A stretch of 32,501 nucleotides of DNA from an uncultured Actinomycetes bacterium. GTDB lineage: Bacteria; Actinomycetota; Actinomycetes; Nanopelagicales; Nanopelagicaceae. Below are positions 24,489 to 32,501 of this stretch, in pieces. The position numbers and the translations under genes were made by a program. The notes beneath the pieces were generated by a model. It searched no databases. It worked only from the letters and a program-made list of their open reading frames with translations, and had not been told where the DNA came from. Positions within the stretch are counted from its first letter, which is position 1, and every line of letters begins with the position of its first letter. The stretch is taken from contig CAIQNN010000006.1 in the NCBI GenBank assembly GCA_903873185.1, positions 1 to 32,501 on the forward strand, read 5' to 3'.

Positions 24489-25427
24489 GTGGCACCCGCC
24501 CCGCTTGCCCATAGGCTTACGCTCGTGCTCATTTCCAGCCTGATCTTCACCGCATTAGTAGTTCTTCAAGTCGGCTTGATCCTCACAGGTGGGGCGGTTC
24601 GTCTGACTGGCTCTGGGTTGGGATGTCCAACTTGGCCCCAATGCACACCGGGATCCTTTAAGCCCATTCCCCATCAAGTTCAGGGGCAACTTCACGCCTG
24701 GATTGAATTCACCAATCGACTCTTAACCTTTGTTCTCTTTTTTGTTGCGCTGGCTGCCTTAATTGGCGCCTTCAAATGGGGAAAGTCCCGGCTGGAATAC
24801 CGCCGAATTAGAGCGTTAGCGATCCTGCAAATTTTAGGAATTCTAGGTCAAGGTGTTTTGGGTGGCATAACTGTTCTAACTCACTTGAATCCAATTCCGG
24901 TAGCTGGACATTTTTTGCTAACGGTTGCGCTAATTGCTGGATCGGTCTCATTGCGAGCGTTGATGGCAGGCAAGATAAAAGTAGAAATTACTCGAATGAG
25001 TTTCCGACTTTCACGCGGATTGGCGGGGCTTACTTTATTGGTCATTGTTTTGGGAACCATCGTTACTGGCAGCGGACCGCATGCTGGTGATATCAAGGCG
25101 CGAAGATTTGGGATTGATCCAAGGACCATCTCCTGGATCCACGCTGACGCGGTAATTGCTTTGATCTCATTAACTTTAGGTTTACTTTTGATTGTTAAGG
25201 TGAGCGAAAGCGTTCAAGCCAAGACAGTTTTCGGAAAACAACTGCGATTGTTTTTAATTGTTTCACTGGCTCAAGGAACAATTGGCTATATTCAATATTT
25301 CACCAAATTGCCAGAACTCATTGTTGCAACACATCTATTAGGTTCCGGTTTAGTTTGGGTGGCAATGTGGAACTTAATCGCGCGCAGCAAAGAAGAGGCA
25401 GCAAAATCACACACGGAAACGGACTAG
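24489..25427 (+). CDS. ctaA: Heme A synthase, CtaA/COX15 family
   Basis: CtaA oxidises heme O to heme A for aa3 cytochrome oxidase. The 312-residue membrane protein has about eight helices in two four-helix halves. Family motifs are TGGAVRLTGSGLGCPTWPQC at about 34-53, a histidine in HAWIEFTNRLLTF, HLNPIPVAGHFLL, GSGPHAGDIKARRFG with ISWIHADAV, and ATHLLGSG near the end. These supply the paired heme-ligand histidines. The GTG at 24489 gives a normal N-terminus; GTG 24525 is an alternative. Neither has a strong ribosome-binding site. The stop is four bases before tkt, so the two are probably one transcript. ctaB, the heme O synthase gene often found here, is absent. Confidence 0.94.
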   Translation: MAPAPLAHRLTLVLISSLIFTALVVLQVGLILTGGAVRLTGSGLGCPTWPQCTPGSFKPIPHQVQGQLHAWIEFTNRLLTFVLFFVALAALIGAFKWGKSRLEYRRIRALAILQILGILGQGVLGGITVLTHLNPIPVAGHFLLTVALIAGSVSLRALMAGKIKVEITRMSFRLSRGLAGLTLLVIVLGTIVTGSGPHAGDIKARRFGIDPRTISWIHADAVIALISLTLGLLLIVKVSESVQAKTVFGKQLRLFLIVSLAQGTIGYIQYFTKLPELIVATHLLGSGLVWVAMWNLIARSKEEAAKSHTETD

Positions 25428-25431
25428 CTAA

Positions 25432-27483
25432 ATGAAACGCACTTCTTGGCAAGAGTTGGATGAGCAAGCAGTCACTATAAGTCGAGCACTTGCTATGGAC
25501 GCCGTTCAAAAAGTAGGAAACGGTCACCCTGGTACCGCGATGGCACTTGCGCCCGTCGCATACACACTCTTCCAGCGCTTCCTTCGCCACGATCCAGTCG
25601 ACCCACAATGGCTAGGCCGAGATCGCTTCATTCTCTCGTGCGGGCACTCATCACTGACGCTTTACATCCAACTCTATTTATCTGGCTACGGTCTCGAACT
25701 ATCTGATTTGGAAGCATTTCGAACCCATGGCTCCTTAACACCCGGCCACCCAGAATTTGGTCACACGCTTGGCGTGGAAACGACCACAGGACCACTAGGC
25801 GCGGGTATTTCAAATGGCGTAGGCATGGCTATGGCAGCTCGCTATGAAAAAGGTTTGTTTGACCCAGCCGGTGAAACCGAACTCTTTGATCACAATATTT
25901 GGGTGATCTGTTCTGATGGCGACTTACAAGAAGGCGTCAGTTCTGAAGCTTCATCGATCGCGGGAACACAGGCACTTGGCAATCTAAAAGTAATTTACGA
26001 TGACAATCGAATTTCGATTGAAGGAGATACACATGTCGCCTTCACCGAAGATGTCGGCGCCCGCTACCGGGCTTACGGTTGGAACGTGATTGAAGTTGCT
26101 GCTCTTGCCAGTGGAAATATTGATCGCGACGCACTAGAACGTGCAATGGTGGAAGCAGAGAGTGAATCTCGGATGCCGACGCTAATTCGGCTAAAAACAG
26201 TAATCGCATGGCCGGCACCGAGCGCCCGCGGAACCTCTAAATCGCATGGCTCCGCCCTTGGGCCAGATGAAGTGGCAGCGACGAAGATTGAGCTTGGCTT
26301 AGACCCGACCCTTTCTTTCTACATCTCTGATGAAGTCTTGGCCCATGCCCGAAGCGTGAAGGAGCGCGGCGCCCAACTTCGTGCCAGTTGGCAGCAGAAC
26401 TTCGAAGCTTGGCAGAGTGCCAATCCAGAGCGCGCAACTTTGTTATCTAGATTGCGCAACCACCAACTTCCATCCGGCTGGGAGAGCGCAATTCCACAAT
26501 TTGAGGCTGGAAAAGATCTTGCTACGCGAGCAGCCTCCGGAAAAGTTATTAATGCACTTGCTGGGGTACTGCCAGAATTTTGGGGCGGCTCAGCAGATTT
26601 AGCCGATAGCAATAACACCACTATCGAAGGCAGTGGCTCCTTCTTGCCGCTTTCAAGCCAGATGAAGGATGCCAATCCTTATGGCCGAATTATCCACTTC
26701 GGAATTCGAGAGCATGCAATGGGCGCGATCTTAAATGGCATTGCGTTGCACGGACTTACAAAACCTTTTGGTGGCACCTTCTTAGTTTTCAGCGACTATA
26801 TGCGCGGCGCCGTTCGCCTTGCAGCGCTGATGAATTTGCCAGTCACCTTCGTCTGGTCTCACGATTCAATTGGCTTAGGTGAAGATGGGCCGACCCATCA
26901 ACCAGTAGAGCATCTAGCTGCGCTTCGCGCCATTCCGAATTTATCCGTGGTTCGTCCGGCGGATGCGAACGAGACTGCAGTTGCTTGGCGCGAAATTATC
27001 CGGTTGGGCAAACCGACTGGGCTGGCGCTCAGTCGACAGAACTTACCCACGATCGATCGAACTGTTTTCGCCAACGCTGATGGAGTCGCCAATGGTGCCT
27101 ATATTCTGAATCCACAAGTTAAAGCGCCAGATGTAATTTTTATCGCGACTGGCTCTGAAGTTCAGGTAGCGATTGCGGCCGCAGCGCTATTAGCCCAAGA
27201 GAATATTGCTGCTCGAGTGGTCAGTGCGCCAAGCCTTGAATGGTTTGAAGCGCAGCCTCAAAGTTATCGCGACGAGGTACTTCTCCCCCAAGTTAGAGCT
27301 CGAGTTAGTATTGAAGCCGGAGTTTCGCAAGGTTGGCGAGAATATGTGGGCGATGCTGGCGAAATGATTTCACTCAATCATTTCGGGGCTTCTGCCAATG
27401 CCAACTTGCTTTTCAAAGAGTTTGGCTTCACTGCCGATAACGCGGTACTAGCTGCCAAAAATTCAATCGCACGCACTAAGTAA
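25432..27483 (+). CDS. tkt: Transketolase
   Basis: This thiamine-diphosphate enzyme transfers two-carbon units between sugar phosphates in the pentose phosphate pathway. The 683-residue protein has the N-terminal VGNGHPGTAMALAP, the ThDP/metal motif CSDGDLQEGVSSEASS (SDG rather than GDG, which is usual in actinobacteria), the pyrimidine-domain FGIREHAMGAILNGIALHG with its catalytic glutamate, and HDSIGLGEDGPTHQPVEHL. The C-terminal domain follows from about residue 555. It is co-directional with ctaA (four-base gap) and tal (14-base gap). Length is normal. Confidence 0.98.
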   Translation: MKRTSWQELDEQAVTISRALAMDAVQKVGNGHPGTAMALAPVAYTLFQRFLRHDPVDPQWLGRDRFILSCGHSSLTLYIQLYLSGYGLELSDLEAFRTHGSLTPGHPEFGHTLGVETTTGPLGAGISNGVGMAMAARYEKGLFDPAGETELFDHNIWVICSDGDLQEGVSSEASSIAGTQALGNLKVIYDDNRISIEGDTHVAFTEDVGARYRAYGWNVIEVAALASGNIDRDALERAMVEAESESRMPTLIRLKTVIAWPAPSARGTSKSHGSALGPDEVAATKIELGLDPTLSFYISDEVLAHARSVKERGAQLRASWQQNFEAWQSANPERATLLSRLRNHQLPSGWESAIPQFEAGKDLATRAASGKVINALAGVLPEFWGGSADLADSNNTTIEGSGSFLPLSSQMKDANPYGRIIHFGIREHAMGAILNGIALHGLTKPFGGTFLVFSDYMRGAVRLAALMNLPVTFVWSHDSIGLGEDGPTHQPVEHLAALRAIPNLSVVRPADANETAVAWREIIRLGKPTGLALSRQNLPTIDRTVFANADGVANGAYILNPQVKAPDVIFIATGSEVQVAIAAAALLAQENIAARVVSAPSLEWFEAQPQSYRDEVLLPQVRARVSIEAGVSQGWREYVGDAGEMISLNHFGASANANLLFKEFGFTADNAVLAAKNSIARTK

Positions 27484-27497
27484 TTCCAGGAGGATCA

Positions 27498-28622
27498 ATG
27501 AGCGATTCGATATCAGATGATAATTTGGGCTCACTTTCCAGTGCGGGAGTGGCGATCTGGCTGGATGATTTGTCTCGAGATCGGCTAGAGACTGGTTCGC
27601 TAGCCACTTTGATCTCCAATTCGCACGTTGTTGGAGTCACTACTAATCCCAGCATTTTCTCCGCAGCAATCGCCGGATCTACTCGTTACCAAAGCGATAT
27701 CGAAAGTTTAGCTAAAGCTGGTGCCAGCCTTAATCAAATTGTTACTACCTTGACCACCGATGATGTGCGCGCCGCCTGCGATCTTTTCAGCGCCACTTAC
27801 CTAGCCAGCAACGGCGTCGATGGCAGAGTCAGTATTGAAGTGGATCCCGATCTTGCTTACGACACATCAGGGACGGTAGCCCGCGGAAAGCAACTGTGGG
27901 AGCTGGTAGCCCGGCCAAACTTGCTTATTAAAGTTCCCGCAACGATCGAAGGACTTCCAGCTATCGAGGAACTCACCGCTCAAGGAATCAGCGTAAACGT
28001 CACCCTGATTTTTTCAGTCGATCGCTATCGCTTGGTTATGGATTCCTATCTACGCGGACTGGAACGACGTGTTGCTAATGGCGGTTCGCTCTCAAATATT
28101 CACTCGGTTGCCTCATTTTTTGTGAGTCGAATAGACACTGAGATTGATCGACAGCTGGATCTATCCCATCCAAACTCAGATTTACGCGGCAAGGCAGCCA
28201 TTGCTAACGCACAGTTGGCCTACGAAGCTTTTCTCAAGGTAACGGCATCACAACGCTGGCTTAAATTGGCTGCTTCAGGTGCCAACCTGCAACGTCCGTT
28301 ATGGGCGTCAACTGGAGTCAAGGACAAGTCTTATGACAGCACGCGTTATGTAATCGAACTCGTTGCACCAAATTGCGTAAACACCATGCCAGAAGCAACG
28401 ATGAATGAAGTTCGAGCTCACGGCATATCTCGCGGCGACACAATCACTTCAAACTTTGGCTCCGCCAAAACCACTTTTGAACAGTTAGCGGTTGCTGGTA
28501 TCAATTTCGCATCCGTCGTTCGCCATCTTGAAGATGACGGCGTGGCAAAGTTTGCAAACGCCTGGAAAGAGCTACTGGCGAATATCTCCCACGTTCTTCA
28601 ACCAAAAGAGGTCACCGAATGA
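27498..28622 (+). CDS. tal: Transaldolase
   Basis: Transaldolase moves a three-carbon dihydroxyacetone unit between sugar phosphates through a lysine Schiff base. The 374-residue actinobacterial-type enzyme has VVGVTTNPSIFSAAI at about 44-58 and the catalytic lysine K145 in NLLIKVPATIEGLPA, followed by GISVNVTLIFSVDRY. A strong CAGGAGG Shine-Dalgarno sequence lies four bases before the ATG. The stop overlaps the pgi start by four bases (ATGA), so the two enzymes are translationally coupled. In some bacteria the same two activities are fused into a single transaldolase/glucose-6-phosphate isomerase protein. Confidence 0.97.
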   Translation: MSDSISDDNLGSLSSAGVAIWLDDLSRDRLETGSLATLISNSHVVGVTTNPSIFSAAIAGSTRYQSDIESLAKAGASLNQIVTTLTTDDVRAACDLFSATYLASNGVDGRVSIEVDPDLAYDTSGTVARGKQLWELVARPNLLIKVPATIEGLPAIEELTAQGISVNVTLIFSVDRYRLVMDSYLRGLERRVANGGSLSNIHSVASFFVSRIDTEIDRQLDLSHPNSDLRGKAAIANAQLAYEAFLKVTASQRWLKLAASGANLQRPLWASTGVKDKSYDSTRYVIELVAPNCVNTMPEATMNEVRAHGISRGDTITSNFGSAKTTFEQLAVAGINFASVVRHLEDDGVAKFANAWKELLANISHVLQPKEVTE

Positions 28623-30172
28623 GTATTGAATTAACTGGTCCAAGTCTGGCGAAATTAGTTGCCGATTCTCCGGTCTACTTGGATCTCGTAGCATCTGCGA
28701 CCAAACTCGGTGCTAAAGATTTCACCCTCTGGGGTCCGGAAGCACAAACCGAAGCTGCCATCCGATTGAATTGGATTGGTCTTCCGACAGCATCCAGAGA
28801 ACTGCTTCCGGAGTTAGATGCGCTCAGCGCTTGGGCTCGATCAAATGAATTGACTAACGTGATTCTTTGCGGAATGGGTGGATCCTCGCTGGCGCCAGAA
28901 GTAATCGCGAAAACTTTTAAAAAGAAGCTATCGGTATTGGATTCAACCGATCCAGATCAAATTCAAGCCGCAATTCCAGCGAATCTGCGAAATACCGTCG
29001 TTGTAGTTGGTTCTAAATCTGGCTCAACGATTGAGACCGCTTCGCAGCGCGCCCTGTTTAGCCACCTCTTCACTGAAGCCGGTCTTTCACCTAATGAACA
29101 CATGGTGATCGTGACCGATCCGGGCTCACCGCTTGATATCGATGCTCGGGCAAATAATTTTCGTACCATTAACGCTGACCCAAGTGTTGGCGGTCGCTAT
29201 AGCGCTCTTAGCGCATTCGGGTTAGTGCCAGCTGCACTTCTTGGAGTTGACGTCTCCGTTCTTTTAGACGATGCGGCCGCTGCAGCTACCCACTTTGCCG
29301 AGGTTGGCTCTGCTGCAATAACTTTGGCGACGTTGCTCTTCACTCAGAGCGAGCAGGCGATCTCCTTCTTTGATGCCGGTTCAAAAGTCCCTGGTATCTC
29401 GGACTGGATAGAGCAACTAGTTGCCGAGTCAACCGGAAAGAATCAACGAGGCCGATTGCCCGTTGTGATTGAAAGTGCTTCGGCTCCTACTTCCGGCCCT
29501 TCGTTAACGATTGGTTTTGCGCCTAACGATAAGGCCGATCTAGTCGTAATCGCCTCCCTCGGAGAGCACTTCATTCTCTGGGAATGGGTGACTGCGCTGC
29601 TTTGCCGCGCTCTTGATGTGGACCCATTCAATCAACCAAATGTTACTGAAGCCAAGGAACGCACTGGCGCACTACTTTCACAGTGGAGCGATGGTGAAGT
29701 GCACCAACCTGCCCCGGCTTACGAGGACGAACTCTTCCAAATCTTTTCAGCTTCCAAGGCGCAGTCCCTGAGTGGACAATTAACTGATTTTTTTGCTCAT
29801 GACTCACACTACATATCGGTCATGGCATATTTAGCGCGCGGAATCGATGACGAGATATTGAACGCCCGTACGATTATTGCTAGTCGCTCGAAGCGCGCCG
29901 TTACTTTCGGATGGGGTCCGCGTTTTCTTCACTCAACTGGTCAGTTTCACAAAGGTGGCCAACACAACGGCGCCTTCCTCCAGATAACCGGTGAAAATTA
30001 TTCTGACCTAGCAATCCCAGGGAAAGAATTTAGTTTTCACACGCTACTGATGGCGCAGGCCTTAGGCGATGGTGAAGCCCTAAGTAGCCGAGACTTTCCA
30101 TTACTTCGTATTCATCTGAAAGATCGCGACCAAGCTATCGGTCAACTCTTGCTGGCGCTAAATTCGATTTAA
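28619..30172 (+). CDS. pgi: Glucose-6-phosphate isomerase, divergent form
   Basis: Pgi interconverts glucose 6-phosphate and fructose 6-phosphate. The 517-residue protein has two SIS domains with VILCGMGGSSLAPEV at about 81-95, VVVGSKSGSTIET, and the C-terminal STGQFHKGGQHNGAFLQIT. It lacks the standard Pgi signature blocks of the E. coli-type enzyme and looks like the isomerase half of bifunctional transaldolase/Pgi proteins. It sits where zwf-opcA-pgl normally follow tal in actinobacteria. The start overlaps the tal stop by four bases. Its stop overlaps the end of the convergent cyclase gene by four bases. Confidence 0.92.
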   Translation: MSIELTGPSLAKLVADSPVYLDLVASATKLGAKDFTLWGPEAQTEAAIRLNWIGLPTASRELLPELDALSAWARSNELTNVILCGMGGSSLAPEVIAKTFKKKLSVLDSTDPDQIQAAIPANLRNTVVVVGSKSGSTIETASQRALFSHLFTEAGLSPNEHMVIVTDPGSPLDIDARANNFRTINADPSVGGRYSALSAFGLVPAALLGVDVSVLLDDAAAAATHFAEVGSAAITLATLLFTQSEQAISFFDAGSKVPGISDWIEQLVAESTGKNQRGRLPVVIESASAPTSGPSLTIGFAPNDKADLVVIASLGEHFILWEWVTALLCRALDVDPFNQPNVTEAKERTGALLSQWSDGEVHQPAPAYEDELFQIFSASKAQSLSGQLTDFFAHDSHYISVMAYLARGIDDEILNARTIIASRSKRAVTFGWGPRFLHSTGQFHKGGQHNGAFLQITGENYSDLAIPGKEFSFHTLLMAQALGDGEALSSRDFPLLRIHLKDRDQAIGQLLLALNSI

Positions 30173-30852
30173 TTTTCGTCGAAGGTCGCGAAGGCCCGAA
30201 CTGGAAAAGTTCCAAATCCTTCAACCTTAGGTGGCGCTGCAGTAAAACTGGCACCGGTATCTGGCAGTTGACCTAGATTTGTCAGATGTTCGACTACGTG
30301 AATTCCGGCACCTAGCAAGAGAGTATGAGCTGGGCGCTCTCCCCCGCTTTCAGTGTCATCGATATTCAATGAATCGATTCCGACCAAAACAACGCCGCTA
30401 CTAATTAAAAAATCGGCGCCGGCTTTTGAAAGGAATGGGGCGCCTTTGGCATAACTAACTTCGCCAAAATATTTATCCCACCCGGTGTGTAGCAGAATTG
30501 CTTTCCCCGAAAGCTCACGACCAACAAGTTGCGAAGGCTCGATGCCGCGAGTAGTTGAAGCTGAAAGATTAAAAACTTCAGTCTCTAATTCGACCAAGGT
30601 CTCAAGCTTTAGGCCAGCCAAATCGGCCCCGTCGGAATAGCGATGGAAGGGAGAATCTAGATAAGTCCCAGTGTTGCCAATCATGGTGATTAGATCCATT
30701 GCAAAGGTGGTTCCTGGCGCATAAATTTTGGTTGCAGCTGCGCGCGTTAAATGCGGAGAAATCACCGGGGACGGCAGCCCTGGATAGGTAATCAACCCTT
30801 CGCGAATGGTATGACTGAGGTCAACTACCTTTCGAGATCGTGCTTGGGACAA
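30169..30852 (-). CDS. Cyclase family protein (kynurenine-formamidase-like fold)
   Basis: This 227-residue protein of the PF04199 cyclase family groups with metal-dependent amide or lactone hydrolases such as KynB. The N-terminal VVDLSHTIREGLITYPGLP is typical. The metal-site motif, classically HxGTHxDxPxH, reads GNTGTYLDSPFHRYSDGAD here: the first two histidines are N and Y while the D and last H are kept. The later GVVLVGIDSLNIDDTE segment is also conserved. The altered site suggests a different substrate or no catalysis; several actinobacterial homologues share it, as far as I recall. It is four bases downstream of rbpA and probably co-transcribed. Substrate unknown. Confidence 0.85.
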   Translation of the reverse strand: MSQARSRKVVDLSHTIREGLITYPGLPSPVISPHLTRAAATKIYAPGTTFAMDLITMIGNTGTYLDSPFHRYSDGADLAGLKLETLVELETEVFNLSASTTRGIEPSQLVGRELSGKAILLHTGWDKYFGEVSYAKGAPFLSKAGADFLISSGVVLVGIDSLNIDDTESGGERPAHTLLLGAGIHVVEHLTNLGQLPDTGASFTAAPPKVEGFGTFPVRAFATFDEN

Positions 30853-30856
30853 GGGC

Positions 30857-31192
30857 TTAGTCCTCGCCGCGCAATCTAGCTAGCGCATCTGCCAAAATCT
30901 TTTCCGCTTCGGCTTCAGTGCGACGTTCCTTAACGTAGGCCAAGTGAGTTTTGTATGGCTCATTCTTGACCGGCATTGGCGGCTTATCTTTATCCAAGCC
31001 AGCTGGGAAACCACATCGTGGGCAATCCCATTCTTCTGGGACTACAACGGTGCCATCTTCGGCAAAGGAAGGTCGGGTTTCATGGCCATTTGCGCACCAG
31101 TAAGAGACGCGAAAACGTGGAATAGCTTCCCCACGCTCAGCTTCGCCCATAGGACCTGCGCCGACTCGACTACCGCGGATTGCGCTACCCAT
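30857..31192 (-). CDS. rbpA: RNA polymerase-binding protein RbpA
   Basis: RbpA is an actinobacterial transcription activator that binds RNA polymerase and the main sigma factor and stabilises the open complex. The 111-residue protein has the N-terminal tail AIRGSRVGAGPMGEAERGE, a core domain with candidate zinc ligands C33, H37, C57 and C60 (WCANGHET, WDCPRCGFPAG), and the C-terminal basic linker and sigma-interaction helix YKTHLAYVKERRTEAEAE. An AAGGGG ribosome-binding site lies eight bases before the ATG. Its presence confirms the actinobacterial origin. The gene lies between secG and the cyclase gene. Confidence 0.97.
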   Translation of the reverse strand: MGSAIRGSRVGAGPMGEAERGEAIPRFRVSYWCANGHETRPSFAEDGTVVVPEEWDCPRCGFPAGLDKDKPPMPVKNEPYKTHLAYVKERRTEAEAEKILADALARLRGED

Positions 31193-31251
31193 AATTTGGA
31201 CCCCTTTTTCTAAAACTGCTGAGCGAACTGACTAAACCAAAATTTAAAGAT

Positions 31252-31482
31252 TTACTTCTTCAAGACCAGGCTCAAGGCAATTACGCCTGCAAACCAGAGG
31301 CCGCCAACCACGATGGTGATCCGGTCCAAGTTTCGTTCTACGACGGAGGAGCCGCCATAAGTCGAGGAGATGCCACCACCAAAGAGGTCAGAGAGACCGC
31401 TGCCCTTTCCTTTGTGAAGGAGAACGAGCATGATCATAAGGACGCTAGTAATGACTAGCAGTATCGACAGTGCTAAAACCAC
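31252..31482 (-). CDS. secG: Protein translocase subunit SecG
   Basis: SecG is a small membrane subunit of the SecYEG export channel. The 76-residue protein has two hydrophobic helices (about 2-22 and 55-74) joined by the conserved HKGKGSGLSDLFGGG loop. The GTG at 31482 has a GGAGAG ribosome-binding site just upstream. It follows tpiA by 97 bases. The order pgk-tpiA-secG is standard in actinobacteria. Confidence 0.95.
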   Translation of the reverse strand: MVLALSILLVITSVLMIMLVLLHKGKGSGLSDLFGGGISSTYGGSSVVERNLDRITIVVGGLWFAGVIALSLVLKK

Positions 31483-31564
31483 AATCTCTCCAAATCAATT
31501 CGGGGCGAACCAAAAGCCAGACAATAACCAGACACTAAGTAGTCATGGCAAGAGGGTCAGGATA

Positions 31565-31579
31565 CACCGCCCAGCGGTG
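31565..31579 (-). other. GC-rich hairpin directly after tpiA
   Basis: CACCGC, a 3-base loop and GCGGTG form a perfect 6-bp stem starting at the first base after the tpiA stop codon. There is no U-run after it, so it is not a classical terminator. It may be a 3' stabilising or processing structure between tpiA and secG. Otherwise I see nothing in this 97-base spacer. Confidence 0.4.
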
Positions 31580-32353
31580 CTAAATGGCGGTATGGAACTT
31601 TACGATCCGGGCAAATTCTTCGGGATCCAGGCTGGCCCCGCCGACTAAGGCGCCATCCACATCAGGTTGCTTCATGATTTCCACGGTATTTCCCGATTTA
31701 ACCGAACCGCCATAGAGGATTCGAGCGGCGGCGGCAATCTCATCGCCGGCAATTTGAGCAAGTTCCACTCGAATCGCAGCGCAGACCTCCTGGGCATCTT
31801 CGGGCGTGGCGGTCTTGCCGGTGCCAATTGCCCAAACCGGTTCATAGGCAAAGACGATCTTTTTCAAGTCCGGCTTATGAAAACCCTTAAGGCCATTTTG
31901 AATTTGGCGCAGGACATGGGCAACATGGGTTCCAGCTTCTCGGATGGCTAGTTCTTCGCCAACACAGAAGATTGGGGTGAGTTCGTTGGCAAGCGCCGCC
32001 TTGATCTTTCGATTAACTAATTCATCGCTCTCCTGGTGAATCGCGCGCCGTTCAGAGTGACCTATTACAACAAAACTGCACCCAAGTTTATTTAGCATGC
32101 TGCCAGAGATATCTCCGGTGAATGCGCCAGAGACGTCAGGTGATAAATCTTGGGCGCCATATTGCAGTCGAAGGCGATCGCCATCAATTAAAGTTTGGAC
32201 TGAACGAATATCGGTAAAGGGTGGAATTACAACCACATCAACAGCATCAAAATCTTTATCATCGAGTGAGTACGAAAGTTTTTGAGTTACTGCGATCGCC
32301 TCTAAGTGGTTGAGGTTCATCTTCCAGTTTCCGGCGATTAACGGTTTACGCAT
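31580..32353 (-). CDS. tpiA: Triosephosphate isomerase
   Basis: TpiA interconverts dihydroxyacetone phosphate and glyceraldehyde 3-phosphate. The 257-residue TIM-barrel protein starts [19 protein letters not shown] with the substrate-binding K11, and has the catalytic H99 ([10 protein letters not shown]) and E171 ([17 protein letters not shown], which includes the flexible loop 6). A TAGGAGT Shine-Dalgarno sequence lies five bases before the ATG. It follows pgk after 31 bases; the pair is co-transcribed with secG in the usual actinobacterial gap-pgk-tpiA-secG order. Confidence 0.98.
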   Translation of the reverse strand: MRKPLIAGNWKMNLNHLEAIAVTQKLSYSLDDKDFDAVDVVVIPPFTDIRSVQTLIDGDRLRLQYGAQDLSPDVSGAFTGDISGSMLNKLGCSFVVIGHSERRAIHQESDELVNRKIKAALANELTPIFCVGEELAIREAGTHVAHVLRQIQNGLKGFHKPDLKKIVFAYEPVWAIGTGKTATPEDAQEVCAAIRVELAQIAGDEIAAAARILYGGSVKSGNTVEIMKQPDVDGALVGGASLDPEEFARIVKFHTAI

Positions 32354-32384
32354 CTGTGACTCCTAATGGTTCGATTGGCTAAAA

Positions 32385-32501
32385 TTAATTTTGTAACACG
32401 ATCAAACCTGGAAGTTCTTTGCCTTCAAGGTATTCCAAAGATGCGCCACCACCTGTTGAGATGTAGCCGAATTGGCCGTCGCTAAAACCTAATTTGCGCA
32501 C
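32385..32501 (-). CDS. pgk: Phosphoglycerate kinase, C-terminal end (partial)
   Basis: The last 38 codons of a gene that enters from the right edge. The visible peptide includes the Pgk signature [20 protein letters not shown], the nucleotide-binding glycine run and final helix of the family, and ends IVLQN before TAA. Pgk makes ATP from 1,3-bisphosphoglycerate in glycolysis. It lies 31 bases upstream of tpiA in the usual glycolytic gene order. The rest of the gene lies outside the window. Confidence 0.95.
   Translation of the reverse strand: MRKLGFSDGQFGYISTGGGASLEYLEGKELPGLIVLQN

Noticed and set aside
25885-25935. Possible damage to the transketolase thiamine-diphosphate motif (SDG instead of GDG)
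   Set aside because: SDGDLQEG/SDGDIEEG is, as far as I recall, the usual form in actinobacterial transketolases, so this is normal variation.
1-32501. Mobile elements, CRISPR arrays, tRNA genes, phage or defence genes
   Set aside because: No transposase or integrase, no regularly spaced direct repeats, no tRNA-like cloverleaf in the short spacers, and no gene of unexpected composition were found; gene order is that of a conserved actinobacterial chromosome.

Overview
The window is a run of closely packed housekeeping genes from a member of the Actinomycetota. Three things support this placement. RbpA, a DUF3099 protein and a MabA/InhA-like FabG-FabI pair are present. The order infC-rpmI-rplT-tsnR-pheST-argCJBD-argR-argH-tyrS is that of many actinobacteria. 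The sufR-B-D-(Rieske)-C-S-U-T operon also lies near ctaA and tkt-tal, again as in that phylum. By eye the base composition is only about half G+C, spacers are very short and 4-base stop/start overlaps are common. This suggests a streamlined planktonic actinobacterium of the freshwater acI (Nanopelagicales) kind rather than a high-GC soil species. The lineage is an inference.

Left part (1-15114, all minus strand). A 16S rRNA gene begins at about base 37 and runs off the left edge. Its leader and promoter occupy 38-427. Upstream of it are tyrS and a compact arginine operon (argC, J, B, D, R, H) preceded by two ARG-box-like palindromes at 7781-7814. Upstream again is a translation operon: infC, rpmI, rplT, an rRNA-methyltransferase-like gene, pheS and pheT. 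infC appears to start at a non-canonical AUC codon behind a structured leader. Then come fabG and fabI of type II fatty acid synthesis.

Middle part (15205-24495). DUF3099 and SURF1 run on the plus strand and end inside the 3' end of a convergent ABC exporter gene. The complete SUF iron-sulfur assembly operon follows on the minus strand, headed by a SufR-type regulator with a cysteine cluster.

Right part (24489-32501). ctaA (heme A synthase), tkt, tal and pgi form a plus-strand operon. Facing it are a cyclase-family gene and rbpA, then secG, tpiA and the 3' end of pgk on the minus strand.

The genes cover translation, arginine synthesis, lipid synthesis, Fe-S assembly, heme A/oxidase assembly, the non-oxidative pentose phosphate pathway and glycolysis. 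I found no mobile element, CRISPR array, tRNA, phage gene or defence system, and no convincing undescribed system. The points worth a second look are regulatory (infC start and leader, arg operator, rrn promoter beside tyrS) and concern genes absent from otherwise conserved neighbourhoods (argF, argG, ctaB, zwf-opcA-pgl).
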